A stretch of DNA of 64,000 nucleotides from Deltaproteobacteria bacterium (GTDB lineage Bacteria > Myxococcota > Myxococcia > SLRQ01), in the NCBI GenBank assembly GCA_007130885.1, contig SLRQ01000066.1, positions 1 through 64,000 of the forward strand. Direction: 5' to 3'. The number at the start of each line of letters is the position of its first letter. Positions within the stretch are counted from its first letter, which is position 1. The notes under the pieces are model-generated. The model was not told the DNA's origin and did no database searches. It worked only from the letters and a program-made list of their open reading frames with translations. Shown here one piece after another: positions 1 to 9,086 of the stretch. Position numbers and translations under genes: made by a program.

Positions 1-2
1 AT

Positions 3-78
3 TGGCTCCGCAGGTAGGACTCGAACCTACGACCCGGTGGTTAACAGCCACCTGCTCTGCCGACTGAGCTACTGCGGA
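3..78 (-). tRNA. tRNA-Asn (GUU anticodon), CCA end encoded
   Basis: Reverse complement TCCGCAGTAGCTCAGTCGGCAGAGCAGGTGGCTGTTAACCACCGGGTCGTAGGTTCGAGTCCTACCTGCGGAGCCA folds as a canonical tRNA with anticodon loop CTGTTAA. Confidence 0.97.
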
Positions 79-335
79 ATGGTACTGCTCCAACGGCTTG
101 ATTCACTCTAACATGCCTGCTCGGGAAAGCACGAGAAGACGCACACGAAACTAGATAGAGCTTCGTGAACCACCCTGTCAATCCAAAAACTCTCATCAAA
201 AGCTCTCGAGCGGTGCCGCCGCCACGGTGCTGGCGCTTTGTGAACGCAGGCCCCTCATCCTCCGAGGGAAGGCCGCCGCCCCTCATGAGAGACTGCGAGG
301 TGCCAGCCTCGAATCATCGGCCTCGAGACATCGGC

Positions 336-614
336 TCAATCGCGCACGTCGACAAAACGGGCTTGAATCGTCAGCTTCACCGACGGTGGGACTATGAGCT
401 CTCCAACGCGCGTCAGAAAGAAGCGCTTTACCTGCTCCCAGTCCTTGTCGCCCTCACCCGGCAGCGGCGCCTCACGGTCGGCATCGTCGAAGTAGGTCGG
501 GGCTCGAAGCAAGAGCGAGTCGCTCACCTCTTTCAGATAGACGGCGCGAATCGCTCGCAGGCATTCCGCGATTCCAAGAGATTGCCTAGCCCTCCTGTTC
601 CGCTTCTCGGACAA
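336..614 (-). CDS. Small hypothetical ORF or gene remnant (TTG start)
   Basis: Protein-like composition (..AECLRAIRAVYLKEVSDSLLLRAPTYFDDADREAPLPGEGDKDWEQVKRFFLTRVGEL..), but no ATG and no recognised family. Confidence 0.35.
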   Translation of the reverse strand: MSEKRNRRARQSLGIAECLRAIRAVYLKEVSDSLLLRAPTYFDDADREAPLPGEGDKDWEQVKRFFLTRVGELIVPPSVKLTIQARFVDVRD

Positions 615-700
615 CCGAGAATGAACGCCGAGCTACAGGTACGCTGGAAATCGCAGGCAAAGAATCGAGCAGCGCGGGCGGTCCTACTTGCGCGTCGCCG

Positions 701-1678
701 TCAATAGCCGGCTTCCGGATCAACCCGATGAGGAATCTTTTCTCCGGCAGCAGCGGCGTTCAGCACATCGGCGACGTGGCGTGCACGCAGCGTCTCGGTC
801 ACGGCGGTGTGACCCGCACGGTGCGGACTCAACACCACGTTATCCAAATCTCCGAAGGGAAAGCGCGACGGAGCGGTTTCGCGTCTGCACTCGACGTCCT
901 CCGGGTACCGCCACCAAACATCGAGGCCGGCCGCCCCCAAACGGCGGTCGCGAAGTGCGTAATACAACGACGCCTCATCGACGATGGAGCCTCGCGCCAC
1001 GTTGATCAAAACCGCTCCGTGGGGCAGCCGTCCAATCCTCTCCTCGCCCAATAGTCCCTCCGTATCGGGAGTGTGAGGAAGACAAACGACGAGGACCTCG
1101 GCATTCTCCAGGAGCGAATCGAGGGATGTTACGGGATGTACACCGATCCCGCCCTCCTCCATCGGCTCGGCGATACGACGCCGAACCGCCTCCACGCTCA
1201 TGCCCAACGCGGCGCACATGGCGGCTATCCGCCTTCCTATGGCTCCATATCCGAGCACTAGTGCTCGCCTTCCGGTCAGAAGCGGTGCCTCGTCCTCCTC
1301 GTAGCGGATCCGCCAATCGCCGCGCCGAAGAGCCCGATCCGCCGGCAGAATATTCTTGGCCGCGCACAACATCAGCGTAAGAGCCATCTCGGCGGTCGGA
1401 GCGGCGTTGTGATGTATGTTGTAGAGAGCTATGTGAGGACTTTGAAGTATGCGTGTCCGTGTCGACTCCGGCACTCCGGCGTAAGGGATCAAGACCGCCC
1501 TCAGCGACTCACTTCGAGTGCAGTCCTCTTCTCTGGGTCTCCCCGCTATCAGCCACTCGTAGTCCCCCGGCGATTTGTCGCCGAAAGACAACGTGACCGA
1601 GCGATGAAGGTTCTCCTCCAATGCTGCACGAAAGGAAGCGCGGGGCTCCCGAGGCATGTGAACTCTAAGCTCTCTCAT
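701..1678 (-). CDS. D-isomer-specific 2-hydroxyacid dehydrogenase family protein
   Basis: Rossmann motif LVLGYGAIGRRIA, VCLPHTPDTEGLLGEERIGRLPHGAVLINVARGSIVDEASLYYAL, LSPHRAGHT. Confidence 0.9.
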   Translation of the reverse strand: MRELRVHMPREPRASFRAALEENLHRSVTLSFGDKSPGDYEWLIAGRPREEDCTRSESLRAVLIPYAGVPESTRTRILQSPHIALYNIHHNAAPTAEMALTLMLCAAKNILPADRALRRGDWRIRYEEDEAPLLTGRRALVLGYGAIGRRIAAMCAALGMSVEAVRRRIAEPMEEGGIGVHPVTSLDSLLENAEVLVVCLPHTPDTEGLLGEERIGRLPHGAVLINVARGSIVDEASLYYALRDRRLGAAGLDVWWRYPEDVECRRETAPSRFPFGDLDNVVLSPHRAGHTAVTETLRARHVADVLNAAAAGEKIPHRVDPEAGY

Positions 1679-1827
1679 GTCACGTTCTTCTCTCGGATCC
1701 GCCGAAAGTGTTGCCCTTCTCGATGTCCCTTCGTCTCATGGAAAGCAGGGGCATCATAAGCACAGACATGCCGGGGATTCGAGGCCGCATGTCACGATAC
1801 GACAATTCCGACTTTGACAAGTTCTAG

Positions 1828-2220
1828 ACCGCCGGGCTCATCAATGCCGTGCTGAACCCCTTGTCGTGGGAAGCGCGACGGCGCCTCGATGTCCTCGCGC
1901 CAACGCATATTCCGCTACCGGGACGGCGCAAGGCACCGGTACGTTACCTTGCGGGCGCCAAGCCGTACGTGGCATCGCGCATACAGGACTTCTTCGGGCT
2001 CGATGAAACGCCGAGCGTCGCGGGTGGACGACTCCCCGTTGTCCACCTGCTGGCGCCAAACGGACGTCCGGTTCAGGTGACAGGGGACCTGGCCGGCTTC
2101 TGGAGGCGGCATTACCCGGAGATACGGCGCGAACTCTCACGTCGTTATCCACGACACGACTGGCCCGAAAAACCTCGTCCGTCACACGTCCGCCATCGCG
2201 GACGCCGACGGAAGCGATGA
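1828..2220 (+). pseudogene. C-terminal remnant of ATP-dependent helicase HrpB
   Basis: LSWEARRRLDVLAPTHIPLP..YVASRIQDFFGLDETPSVAGGRLPVVHLLAPNGRPVQVTGDLAGFWRRHYPEIRRELSRRYPRHDWPEKP matches the HrpB C-terminal signature; in-frame TAG at 1825 and no helicase core upstream. Confidence 0.8.
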
Positions 2221-2254
2221 GCTGGCACGTCGCGCGGCGGTTTGATAATGCTGT

Positions 2255-2803
2255 TTGCGCATGCTCTCTATCTTCTCGATCGTGACACGGGCACGTGGAA
2301 CACGCCGCGGATCGGCATTCGCCTCATCTATGTTCTTATTGGCGACCGCTTGCCTGGGGTTGATGCTCAACGCCGGCTGCGGCCCGAACATACCGGAGCG
2401 CGATCGCAACAACGATGCCGAGGCGGAGAACGGCGACGCTGAACCCATCGAGCCCGTGTGGAGTCAGGTTTCAAGCATCCTCACCTCTAGCTGCGCACTT
2501 ACAGGGTGCCATGGTCCTGGAGCCATGTTTCCGAGCCTAGCGGGCGAAGATGCACACGACTCCATAGTAAAGGTGTTCAGCGATCAAGTGCCCTCCCTGA
2601 CGCTCGTCGAACCGGGAAATCCAGACTCCTCATATTTGTACCTCAAGGGTATCGGGCTCCACGCCGAGGCCTGCGAAGACGCGGGAATCCCTGAAGACCA
2701 ATGCGGAACACAGATGCCTCCCCCGACGTACCCACAGCTTGGTCAGGAGGAGGTTAGCGCTCTTCGTGCTTGGATCTCCGAAGGCGCATCCCGCGACGGT
2801 TGA
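2255..2803 (+). CDS. Lipoprotein with cytochrome-c-like CX4CH motif
   Basis: Signal/lipobox ..LGLMLNAGCGPN; CALTGCHGPGAMFPSLAG; C-terminal MPPPTYPQLGQEEVSALRAWISEGA typical of surface cytochrome-like proteins. Confidence 0.7.
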   Translation: MRMLSIFSIVTRARGTRRGSAFASSMFLLATACLGLMLNAGCGPNIPERDRNNDAEAENGDAEPIEPVWSQVSSILTSSCALTGCHGPGAMFPSLAGEDAHDSIVKVFSDQVPSLTLVEPGNPDSSYLYLKGIGLHAEACEDAGIPEDQCGTQMPPPTYPQLGQEEVSALRAWISEGASRDG

Positions 2804-2884
2804 GCACGTTGCGGACGCGCCAAGTAAACCGTCCATGCGCTGCCGCCCCGCTCCACTCTCGTTCCGCTTTGCCGCGGACACCAT

Positions 2885-3038
2885 GGCCCGTCACGAAATG
2901 AACCAACGGGCCGCTCAACGCTTCCAAGACACCACAAGCACAACGGCTCGTCACGAAGTAAAGCACCGGGCCTCTCAAACGTCTTCTCCGTAACAGCGAA
3001 AGCACAACGGCCCGCCGGGAGATAACTCCGACGGGCCG
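2885..3038. repeat. Three tandem ~60-bp units, each forming a GGCCCG...CGGGCC hairpin
   Basis: Stems 2885-2891/2906-2912, 2945-2950/2967-2972 and 3008-3014/3032-3038; each stem is followed by GCTCAA or TCTCAA; lies between convergent genes. Confidence 0.8.
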
Positions 3039-3118
3039 CTCAATCCCCGTTTCCGTAGCACCGCCGACACCAGGCTCCATCAGGGTCTCACCCCGATGAG
3101 CCGAGCCGCGGCCACCGC

Positions 3119-4228
3119 CTATCGACTAAAAGGGTGGTCGCCTTTCCCCCTTCCCCTGTTGAAGTTGGAGAAAGAGCCACGCACAAGGCCTATGCTCCGG
3201 ATGCGCTCCTCGGCCAGGCGGTCGGCGGCCTGGTTGGTTGGAATCCCTTCCTTGCGCGCCATCCGAAGGATCTTGAGCGTGTTGTAGTAGATGTTTCGCG
3301 TGAGGCGCAGGGCCTGCTCACGGCTGTAGCCCTCGAGCTCGACCGAAACGTTGATGAGACCGCCGGCATTCACCACATAGTCCGGAGCGTAAAGCACGCC
3401 CTTGGAGGTGAGCTCCGCTCCCAGCTCATCACGGTCGAGCTGGTTGTTGGCCGCGCCGCAAACGACCTTGGCCCCAATTCGCTTGATGGTCTTGTCATTG
3501 ATTGCCGAGCCCATCGCGCAAGGCGCGAAAACGTCCATGTCGACGTCGAAGATCTGCTCGCCATCGACTATCTCCAGCCCGGGAACCTCGGCCTTGGCGG
3601 CTTGCACCTTCTCCTTGTCGATGTCGCAAGCCACGATTCGAGCGCCTTCGTCGGCAAGCAGCTTCACGAGGTGGAAGCCCACATGGCCAAGGCCCTGAAC
3701 GGCCACCGTGTGGCCCTTGAGGCCGTCTCCATTGAAGACCGCCTCGCAAGCAGCCCGCATGCCCTGAAGAACTCCGAGCGCCGTGAACGGAGAGGGATCG
3801 CCGGAGCCGCCATGGCTCGCATCCACGCCGGTCACGGATGCCGTCTCCATGAAGATGTACTCCATGTCGTTCACATCGGTGCCTACGTCCTCGGCCGTGA
3901 TGTACCTTCCGCCCAGCGCTTCGACCGCTCGGCCGAAAGCCCGGAACAGCGCCTCGCTTTTGTCCTTCTTGGGGTCTCCGATAATGACCGCCTTACCACC
4001 ACCAAGGTTGAGGCCCGCGGCCGCGGCCTTGTAGCTCATGCCCCGCGACAAACGAAGAGCATCGGTCAGAGCATCCTGGACACTGGAGTAAGGGTACATC
4101 CGGCAACCACCGAGCCCCGGCCCCAAAGTGGTATCGTGGATGCCGATAATGGCCTGAAGACCGGCCTCCTCGTTGTTGCAGAAAACTACCTGCTCATGTC
4201 CATACTCGCGAATCTCCGTCATAGGCAT
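3119..4228 (-). CDS. Leucine/Glu/Phe/Val dehydrogenase family protein
   Basis: GPGLGGCRMYPY, GLNLGGGKAVIIGDP, VAVQGLGHVGFHL, APDYVVNAGGLINV. Confidence 0.92.
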   Translation of the reverse strand: MPMTEIREYGHEQVVFCNNEEAGLQAIIGIHDTTLGPGLGGCRMYPYSSVQDALTDALRLSRGMSYKAAAAGLNLGGGKAVIIGDPKKDKSEALFRAFGRAVEALGGRYITAEDVGTDVNDMEYIFMETASVTGVDASHGGSGDPSPFTALGVLQGMRAACEAVFNGDGLKGHTVAVQGLGHVGFHLVKLLADEGARIVACDIDKEKVQAAKAEVPGLEIVDGEQIFDVDMDVFAPCAMGSAINDKTIKRIGAKVVCGAANNQLDRDELGAELTSKGVLYAPDYVVNAGGLINVSVELEGYSREQALRLTRNIYYNTLKILRMARKEGIPTNQAADRLAEERIRSIGLVRGSFSNFNRGRGKGDHPFSR

Positions 4229-4447
4229 TGCTTTTTCTCCTTGCTGTTTTCGGGCAGGCTATCCAGTTCCGGCACTTCCCCCAGTTGAACTTCCGACCCC
4301 ATAGCACCCCATACACTTACCGGCACGACGCAGCGCGTCAGATTCGGCAAGGGGGCCTGGTTGCGGTACCATGCCAGTCTAGATGATCGTGTGGGACCAA
4401 GAAAAGCCCGACGTTCTTTTCGGAACTAAAATCCAAAAAGAATCACT

Positions 4448-6190
4448 ATGAGTCACCGTCTCAAGGTCAAAAACCTCGCCCGCAACCGCGGCTTCTCAAA
4501 CCGCCACCCAAGCCGTCCGATAGGGGTGGCACCCCTTGCCTGGGGCTGCTGGCTGGTCCTGGCCGGCTGCGCCACTACCACCACTGCCGGGCCGGCACCC
4601 CAGCCCACCGAGCCCGAGATCGCCAAGGAAATCGACCTCGCGGAAGACTCCGACGAGACTTCAGCGGAGCCACCTCCTTTTAATGACGTGCTGGCGCCAT
4701 GCCTCCCCGAAGGTGAGCCGAACCTTCTTGCGTTGGAGACGGCGCTCGACCGCGCGTACGACTCGAAGGACGCGCGCTGCTGGACCTCAGCCGAGATAGC
4801 GCTGGCCCATCTACTGCTTCAGAGATCGGCTGATCTTGCCGAAGACGCCCGAATCATGCAGCGCCGGCTGGCTGCTTACCGTTTCCGGCAAGCCGAGCTG
4901 CGAGCTTCGCGCTACGCCTTCGACGACCTCGCCGCGATCGCCCAGCACGGGCGAGCGAGGGTGGAAGCTCGAAAGATGCACCGGGAAGCCATGCTGGACC
5001 ACCTCTCGGAGGCTTCACGTAGCGTGGCTCTCCACACGGCGGCAACCGGCAAGGCACCCCAAGCGCTTGACCGAATTCTCCTGGAGCGAATGATCGAGCT
5101 GCTCGCCGCCTGGGAACGCCAAGGTCAACACACCCACGTGGCGGACGCATTCGAGACATCCTCGCATCTGAAAGCGCGTGAAGCTTTGCGGTCCTTTACC
5201 CAAGCCGGTACGGAGCGCGTCACCCTGGCCGAAGCCGCGGTGGGCGATGCGGCCAGGGCTCTTGCCACGTTGGATGAGTTGTCGGCTCGGACCAGAGATT
5301 CCTTCGGCAAGGAGAACAGGATCGTATCCGAAGACCGGGTCGTCGCGGCCGAGGTCATCCTCGACAATGGCGCGGCCTGGTCCGCCGCGGCACCTCTGCT
5401 GCTGGGATGGCTGCCGGGCACCATGCCCGACATTCTGTTGGGCGTTCAAACCGTTCTGGGCCCTGGGGAGGTATTCCTAGATTACACGGTAGGCGAGGAG
5501 CACAGCATTATCATGGCTCTTTCGGAAACGAGCTTCAAGGCCTCACCTATCGCGGGCAGAGAAGAGCTGGAGACGGCTGTAGCCTCTTGTCTCGAGAAGT
5601 TTTGCGATCGTCTGGACCGCGAGCTGTTGAAACCGGTCGCGGATCTTCTCGATGGTGCCCGGCAGGTGCTTGTGGCGGCGCACGGGCCTTTGCACAAGGC
5701 TCCTTTAGAATCCCGCATCGACGCCCGAGTCGTGCGGGTGCCTTCGGCGCAGGGGCTGTCCAGCCTGCGCCTTCGCGCTTGGGGAAACGGCCCGCGAGAA
5801 CGCCCTGTCGCGGCAAGGCTCGTCCCAGGTGCCCACGGCCCTCTGGACGATCCGGAGGCGGAGCACGCCGATCTTCGCTCCGTGGCCCCCGGTGACCCGG
5901 TTCCCGTCATCGCCGCCCCCGCGGCGGCCTCGGCTCTAGCGCCGCTTTGGGCAACTCTGGCCAGCGGCCATTACCTGGTGGACTGGAAGATGCCCGGCGA
6001 AGCGCTACGCTGGTACGGGGCGCCTCTGACGGTGCCTGCAGCCGCTGCAGGCAGCGAACCGGTGCCGATAGAAGATCCTTCGGCGCCCCTGCTCGATGGC
6101 GGCGGCGACCGGCCGGAAGCCGAAGAATCGCCGGAGGCGTCATCAGACATCGACGGTGGCCGGGAAGAACAGCGCCGGCCACGGCGTTGA
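4448..6190 (+). CDS. Lipoprotein with CHAT-like (caspase-fold) N-terminal half
   Basis: Lipobox LVLAGC; GEVFLDYTVGEEHSIIMALSE..LDRELLKPVADLLDGARQVLVAAHGPLHKAPLES..RVVRVPSAQGL resembles the start of CHAT domains; no clear HG or CxxG-type dyad after it. Confidence 0.6.
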   Translation: MSHRLKVKNLARNRGFSNRHPSRPIGVAPLAWGCWLVLAGCATTTTAGPAPQPTEPEIAKEIDLAEDSDETSAEPPPFNDVLAPCLPEGEPNLLALETALDRAYDSKDARCWTSAEIALAHLLLQRSADLAEDARIMQRRLAAYRFRQAELRASRYAFDDLAAIAQHGRARVEARKMHREAMLDHLSEASRSVALHTAATGKAPQALDRILLERMIELLAAWERQGQHTHVADAFETSSHLKAREALRSFTQAGTERVTLAEAAVGDAARALATLDELSARTRDSFGKENRIVSEDRVVAAEVILDNGAAWSAAAPLLLGWLPGTMPDILLGVQTVLGPGEVFLDYTVGEEHSIIMALSETSFKASPIAGREELETAVASCLEKFCDRLDRELLKPVADLLDGARQVLVAAHGPLHKAPLESRIDARVVRVPSAQGLSSLRLRAWGNGPRERPVAARLVPGAHGPLDDPEAEHADLRSVAPGDPVPVIAAPAAASALAPLWATLASGHYLVDWKMPGEALRWYGAPLTVPAAAAGSEPVPIEDPSAPLLDGGGDRPEAEESPEASSDIDGGREEQRRPRR

Positions 6191-6419
6191 CACGGCGGTG
6201 GCGCGCTGCTATTGAGCAGCCTCCGCTTGTCATAGAGCCCATCGGACCGTGCGGGGTGTCCAAGAACAGGACAATGCCGGCGGCTGAAAAATCGAAGGAG
6301 AGACAGGCCGTTACGAAGGACTACAAGTCCACAGAGAAAACGTGGCCCTCTCGCAAGAAAGCCAGAACTGGCGAAGACAAAAACGGCAAAGCCGCGCCAC
6401 CTAACCTGGGTACGAGCAA

Positions 6420-7370
6420 ATGTACAGAGGCATATTCAAGGTCTTCGCGGGGAACTCGAACCGGCCGCTCGCCGATGCGGTCTGCAACTACCTCGACCGC
6501 CCTCTGGCCATGGCTGGAGTAGGAAGGTTCTCCGACGGTGAGATCACGGCCGAGCTGGGCGAGAACGTGCGCGGGGTAGACTGCTTCATCATTCAGAGCA
6601 CCTCCAACCCGGCCAATGACAACCTGATGGAGCTGCTCATCATGATTGACGCCATGAAGCGGTCGTCCGCGGCATCCATCACCGCCGTCATTCCCTACTA
6701 CGGTTATGCTCGACAGGATCGCAAGACCGCTCCACGCGTACCAATCACCTCAAAGCTGATAGCCGACCTCCTACAAAGCGCGGGCGCGACCAGAGTCGTG
6801 TCACTCGACCTTCACGCGGGACAGATCCAGGGCTTCTTCTCCGTCCCCTTCGACCACCTCTACGCCATGCCCGTACTCCTCGACCAGCTCAAGAAGCGCT
6901 TCGAGGATCCATCCAATGTCGTGATCGTGAGCCCTGACGCCGGCGGCGCGGAGAGAGCGCGCGCATACAGCAAACGCTTGGGTGCCAGCCTGGCCATAGT
7001 GGACAAGCGGCGCGTAAAGGCCAACGTTGCCGAGGTCGTAAATCTGATAGGAGACGTCAAGGGCAAGAACGCGGTGCTGCTCGATGACATGATCGATACC
7101 GCCGGAACCCTCACTCAAGCAGCAGCCGGACTTCGGGAGCATGGAGCCAAAAGCGTTGTAGCCGCCGCGGTACATGGGGTGCTTTCAGGTCCGGCCATCG
7201 AGCGCCTAAGAGAAAGCGAGATCGAAGAGGTCATAGTAACCGACACCATAGATCTGGCGGACAAGGTGGCGCAGTGCCCGAAGCTCAAAGTGCTGTCGGT
7301 GGCCTGGCTGCTCGGCGAGGCCTGCCGGCGGATCCACAACGCCGACTCGCTCTCCTCCCTATTTGTTTAG
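6420..7370 (+). CDS. prs: Ribose-phosphate pyrophosphokinase
   Basis: VFAGNSNRPLA, SDGEITAELGENVRG, IPYYGYARQDRK, LHAGQIQGFF, AVLLDDMIDTAGTL. Confidence 0.98.
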   Translation: MYRGIFKVFAGNSNRPLADAVCNYLDRPLAMAGVGRFSDGEITAELGENVRGVDCFIIQSTSNPANDNLMELLIMIDAMKRSSAASITAVIPYYGYARQDRKTAPRVPITSKLIADLLQSAGATRVVSLDLHAGQIQGFFSVPFDHLYAMPVLLDQLKKRFEDPSNVVIVSPDAGGAERARAYSKRLGASLAIVDKRRVKANVAEVVNLIGDVKGKNAVLLDDMIDTAGTLTQAAAGLREHGAKSVVAAAVHGVLSGPAIERLRESEIEEVIVTDTIDLADKVAQCPKLKVLSVAWLLGEACRRIHNADSLSSLFV

Positions 7371-7439
7371 ACTCAAAAATCAAAACCGGGGAACACAAAG
7401 AAAGAACCTGTCCCCACAACCAGCAAGGACAGTAAGATC

Positions 7440-8111
7440 ATGGAGCAGGTAACCATCCAGGCGGAGGCTAGAAATAAAACGGGCAAGGGCTCTGCTCGCG
7501 CGGTACGGCGGACAGGAAAAATACCCGCGGTCGTATACAGTCACTTCGCCGAGCCGGTCTCCCTCGCCGTTGACCCGTTGGAGCTGCGCAAGGCGGTTAC
7601 CGGCTCCGCGCTGGGCTTCAACACGGTCTTGACCATTGATTTGGACAGCGGCGCCAAAAAGACCGTCCTCCTCAAGGACTGGCAAGTAGACCCGATCGAC
7701 CGCAAGCTCCTGCACGCTGACTTCCTCGAGATTCGCATGGACGAAAAGCTGCCGGCCGATGTGCCGATCAAACTGATAGGTCGGCCCCAAGGTATCGTCG
7801 AAGGGGGAGTTCTCAACCAAATCCGCCGCGAGCTGACCGTGCGCTGCCTGCCCGGAAAGATCCCCTCGGAGATAGAGATCGATATAGGCGAGCTGAAGAT
7901 GAACGAAGCTCTACACATCTCCGACGTGACCGCGCCCGAGGGAGTCGAAATCCCTTACACCAACGACTTCACCATACTGGTCATCACGCCTCCGGAAGCG
8001 GAGGAAGAGGTCGAAGCCGAGGCCGAGGTGGAAGCCGCCGTCGAGTCGGCGGCGGAGACGGAAGCCGGCGCCCCCGCGACCGAGGAAAAGTCGGAACCGG
8101 AGAAGAGCTAA
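7440..8111 (+). CDS. rplY: 50S ribosomal protein L25/general stress protein Ctc
   Basis: EARNKTGKGSARAVRRTGKIPAVVYS, two-domain L25/TL5 architecture with acidic tail. Confidence 0.95.
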   Translation: MEQVTIQAEARNKTGKGSARAVRRTGKIPAVVYSHFAEPVSLAVDPLELRKAVTGSALGFNTVLTIDLDSGAKKTVLLKDWQVDPIDRKLLHADFLEIRMDEKLPADVPIKLIGRPQGIVEGGVLNQIRRELTVRCLPGKIPSEIEIDIGELKMNEALHISDVTAPEGVEIPYTNDFTILVITPPEAEEEVEAEAEVEAAVESAAETEAGAPATEEKSEPEKS

Positions 8112-8316
8112 ACCAGAGATCGTGGACGAATGGATCACGGAGCGAGACATGCGCGAATGCAAGGACAGAGGAGGACGCATAGTGTTACCTCTGCAACCAA
8201 CGACTGACGAAGCAGTCGCGCGTGTCACGCCCGCGAGGCGTCGTTCCAGAATCATGATTCCTGGTTTAGGGCGCTCTTGCCGGCACACAACCTTCACAAG
8301 CTGAAGAGAGTGCTTC

Positions 8317-8901
8317 GTGTTTCTCGTAGCCGGCCTTGGTAATCCCGGGCCGAGATACGCCGCCACTCGCCACAACGTGGGCTTCATGGTGGTGGAGGAG
8401 CTGGCAAGACGCTCGGGCGTCGGTCTCTCGACCCGAAGGTTCGAGGGTCTCGCCGCCCGAGCCTCTATTGTCGGCACCGATGCACTTCTTTTGGAGCCGT
8501 TGACCTTCATGAATCGTTCCGGCGACTCCGTGGGACCGGCTGCTCGCTTCTACAAGATCGACCCGGCTACCGAGCTTCTGGTCATCCATGATGAGGTCGA
8601 CCTCGAGTATGGCGCCCTACGCGTAAAGAAGGGCGGCGGCACCGCTGGACACAAAGGACTGCGCTCGATAGCCGGTGCCATTGGAACCACGGACTTCTTG
8701 CGGGTTCGCATCGGCGTAGGGAGACCCCAAACGGCTAGGCCCGTCTCGGCGCACGTGCTCTCCGAGTTCTCCGCGGAGGAAACGAAGGAGCTTCAGGCAC
8801 TCATCGAGACAGCAGCCGACGCGGCTGAGACAGTTGTTTCGAAGGGACCGGATGTCGCAATGAACCGGTACAACGTTCGAAACATTACAGCCTTGACCTA
8901 G
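8317..8901 (+). CDS. pth: Peptidyl-tRNA hydrolase
   Basis: VAGLGNPGPRYAATRHNVGFMVV, EPLTFMNRSG, HDEVDLEYGALRVKKGGGTAGHKGLRSI. Confidence 0.97.
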   Translation: MFLVAGLGNPGPRYAATRHNVGFMVVEELARRSGVGLSTRRFEGLAARASIVGTDALLLEPLTFMNRSGDSVGPAARFYKIDPATELLVIHDEVDLEYGALRVKKGGGTAGHKGLRSIAGAIGTTDFLRVRIGVGRPQTARPVSAHVLSEFSAEETKELQALIETAADAAETVVSKGPDVAMNRYNVRNITALT

Positions 8902-9086
8902 CTCAAAAGAGCAAAACCCGAGAACCCGGCGATCTTGACGTGGCCGAAACGGCGGGTAGAGAGAAAAGCAAGTCGGCCCGGTCCGGCGAGACAAATTCCT
9001 TGAAAGCTACTTCGTTTTCTGCTTTGTGAAGCGCCTTCAAAAGCGCCACCCCCGTTTATTGAGTACACCCCTGGGAGGTCATTCTA

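Noticed and set aside
80-700. Possible integrative element at tRNA-Asn
   Set aside because: The tRNA 3' end faces the window start, so integration at the usual site would lie outside; no integrase or att repeat seen here
2885-3038. Possible CRISPR array
   Set aside because: Only three degenerate units, conserved stems rather than identical repeats, no cas genes nearby
3134-4288. 384-aa plus-strand ORF
   Set aside because: Antisense to the amino-acid dehydrogenase, no recognisable domain
8122-8304. 60-aa ORF between rplY and pth
   Set aside because: No recognisable domain and unremarkable composition; probably untranslated intergenic sequence
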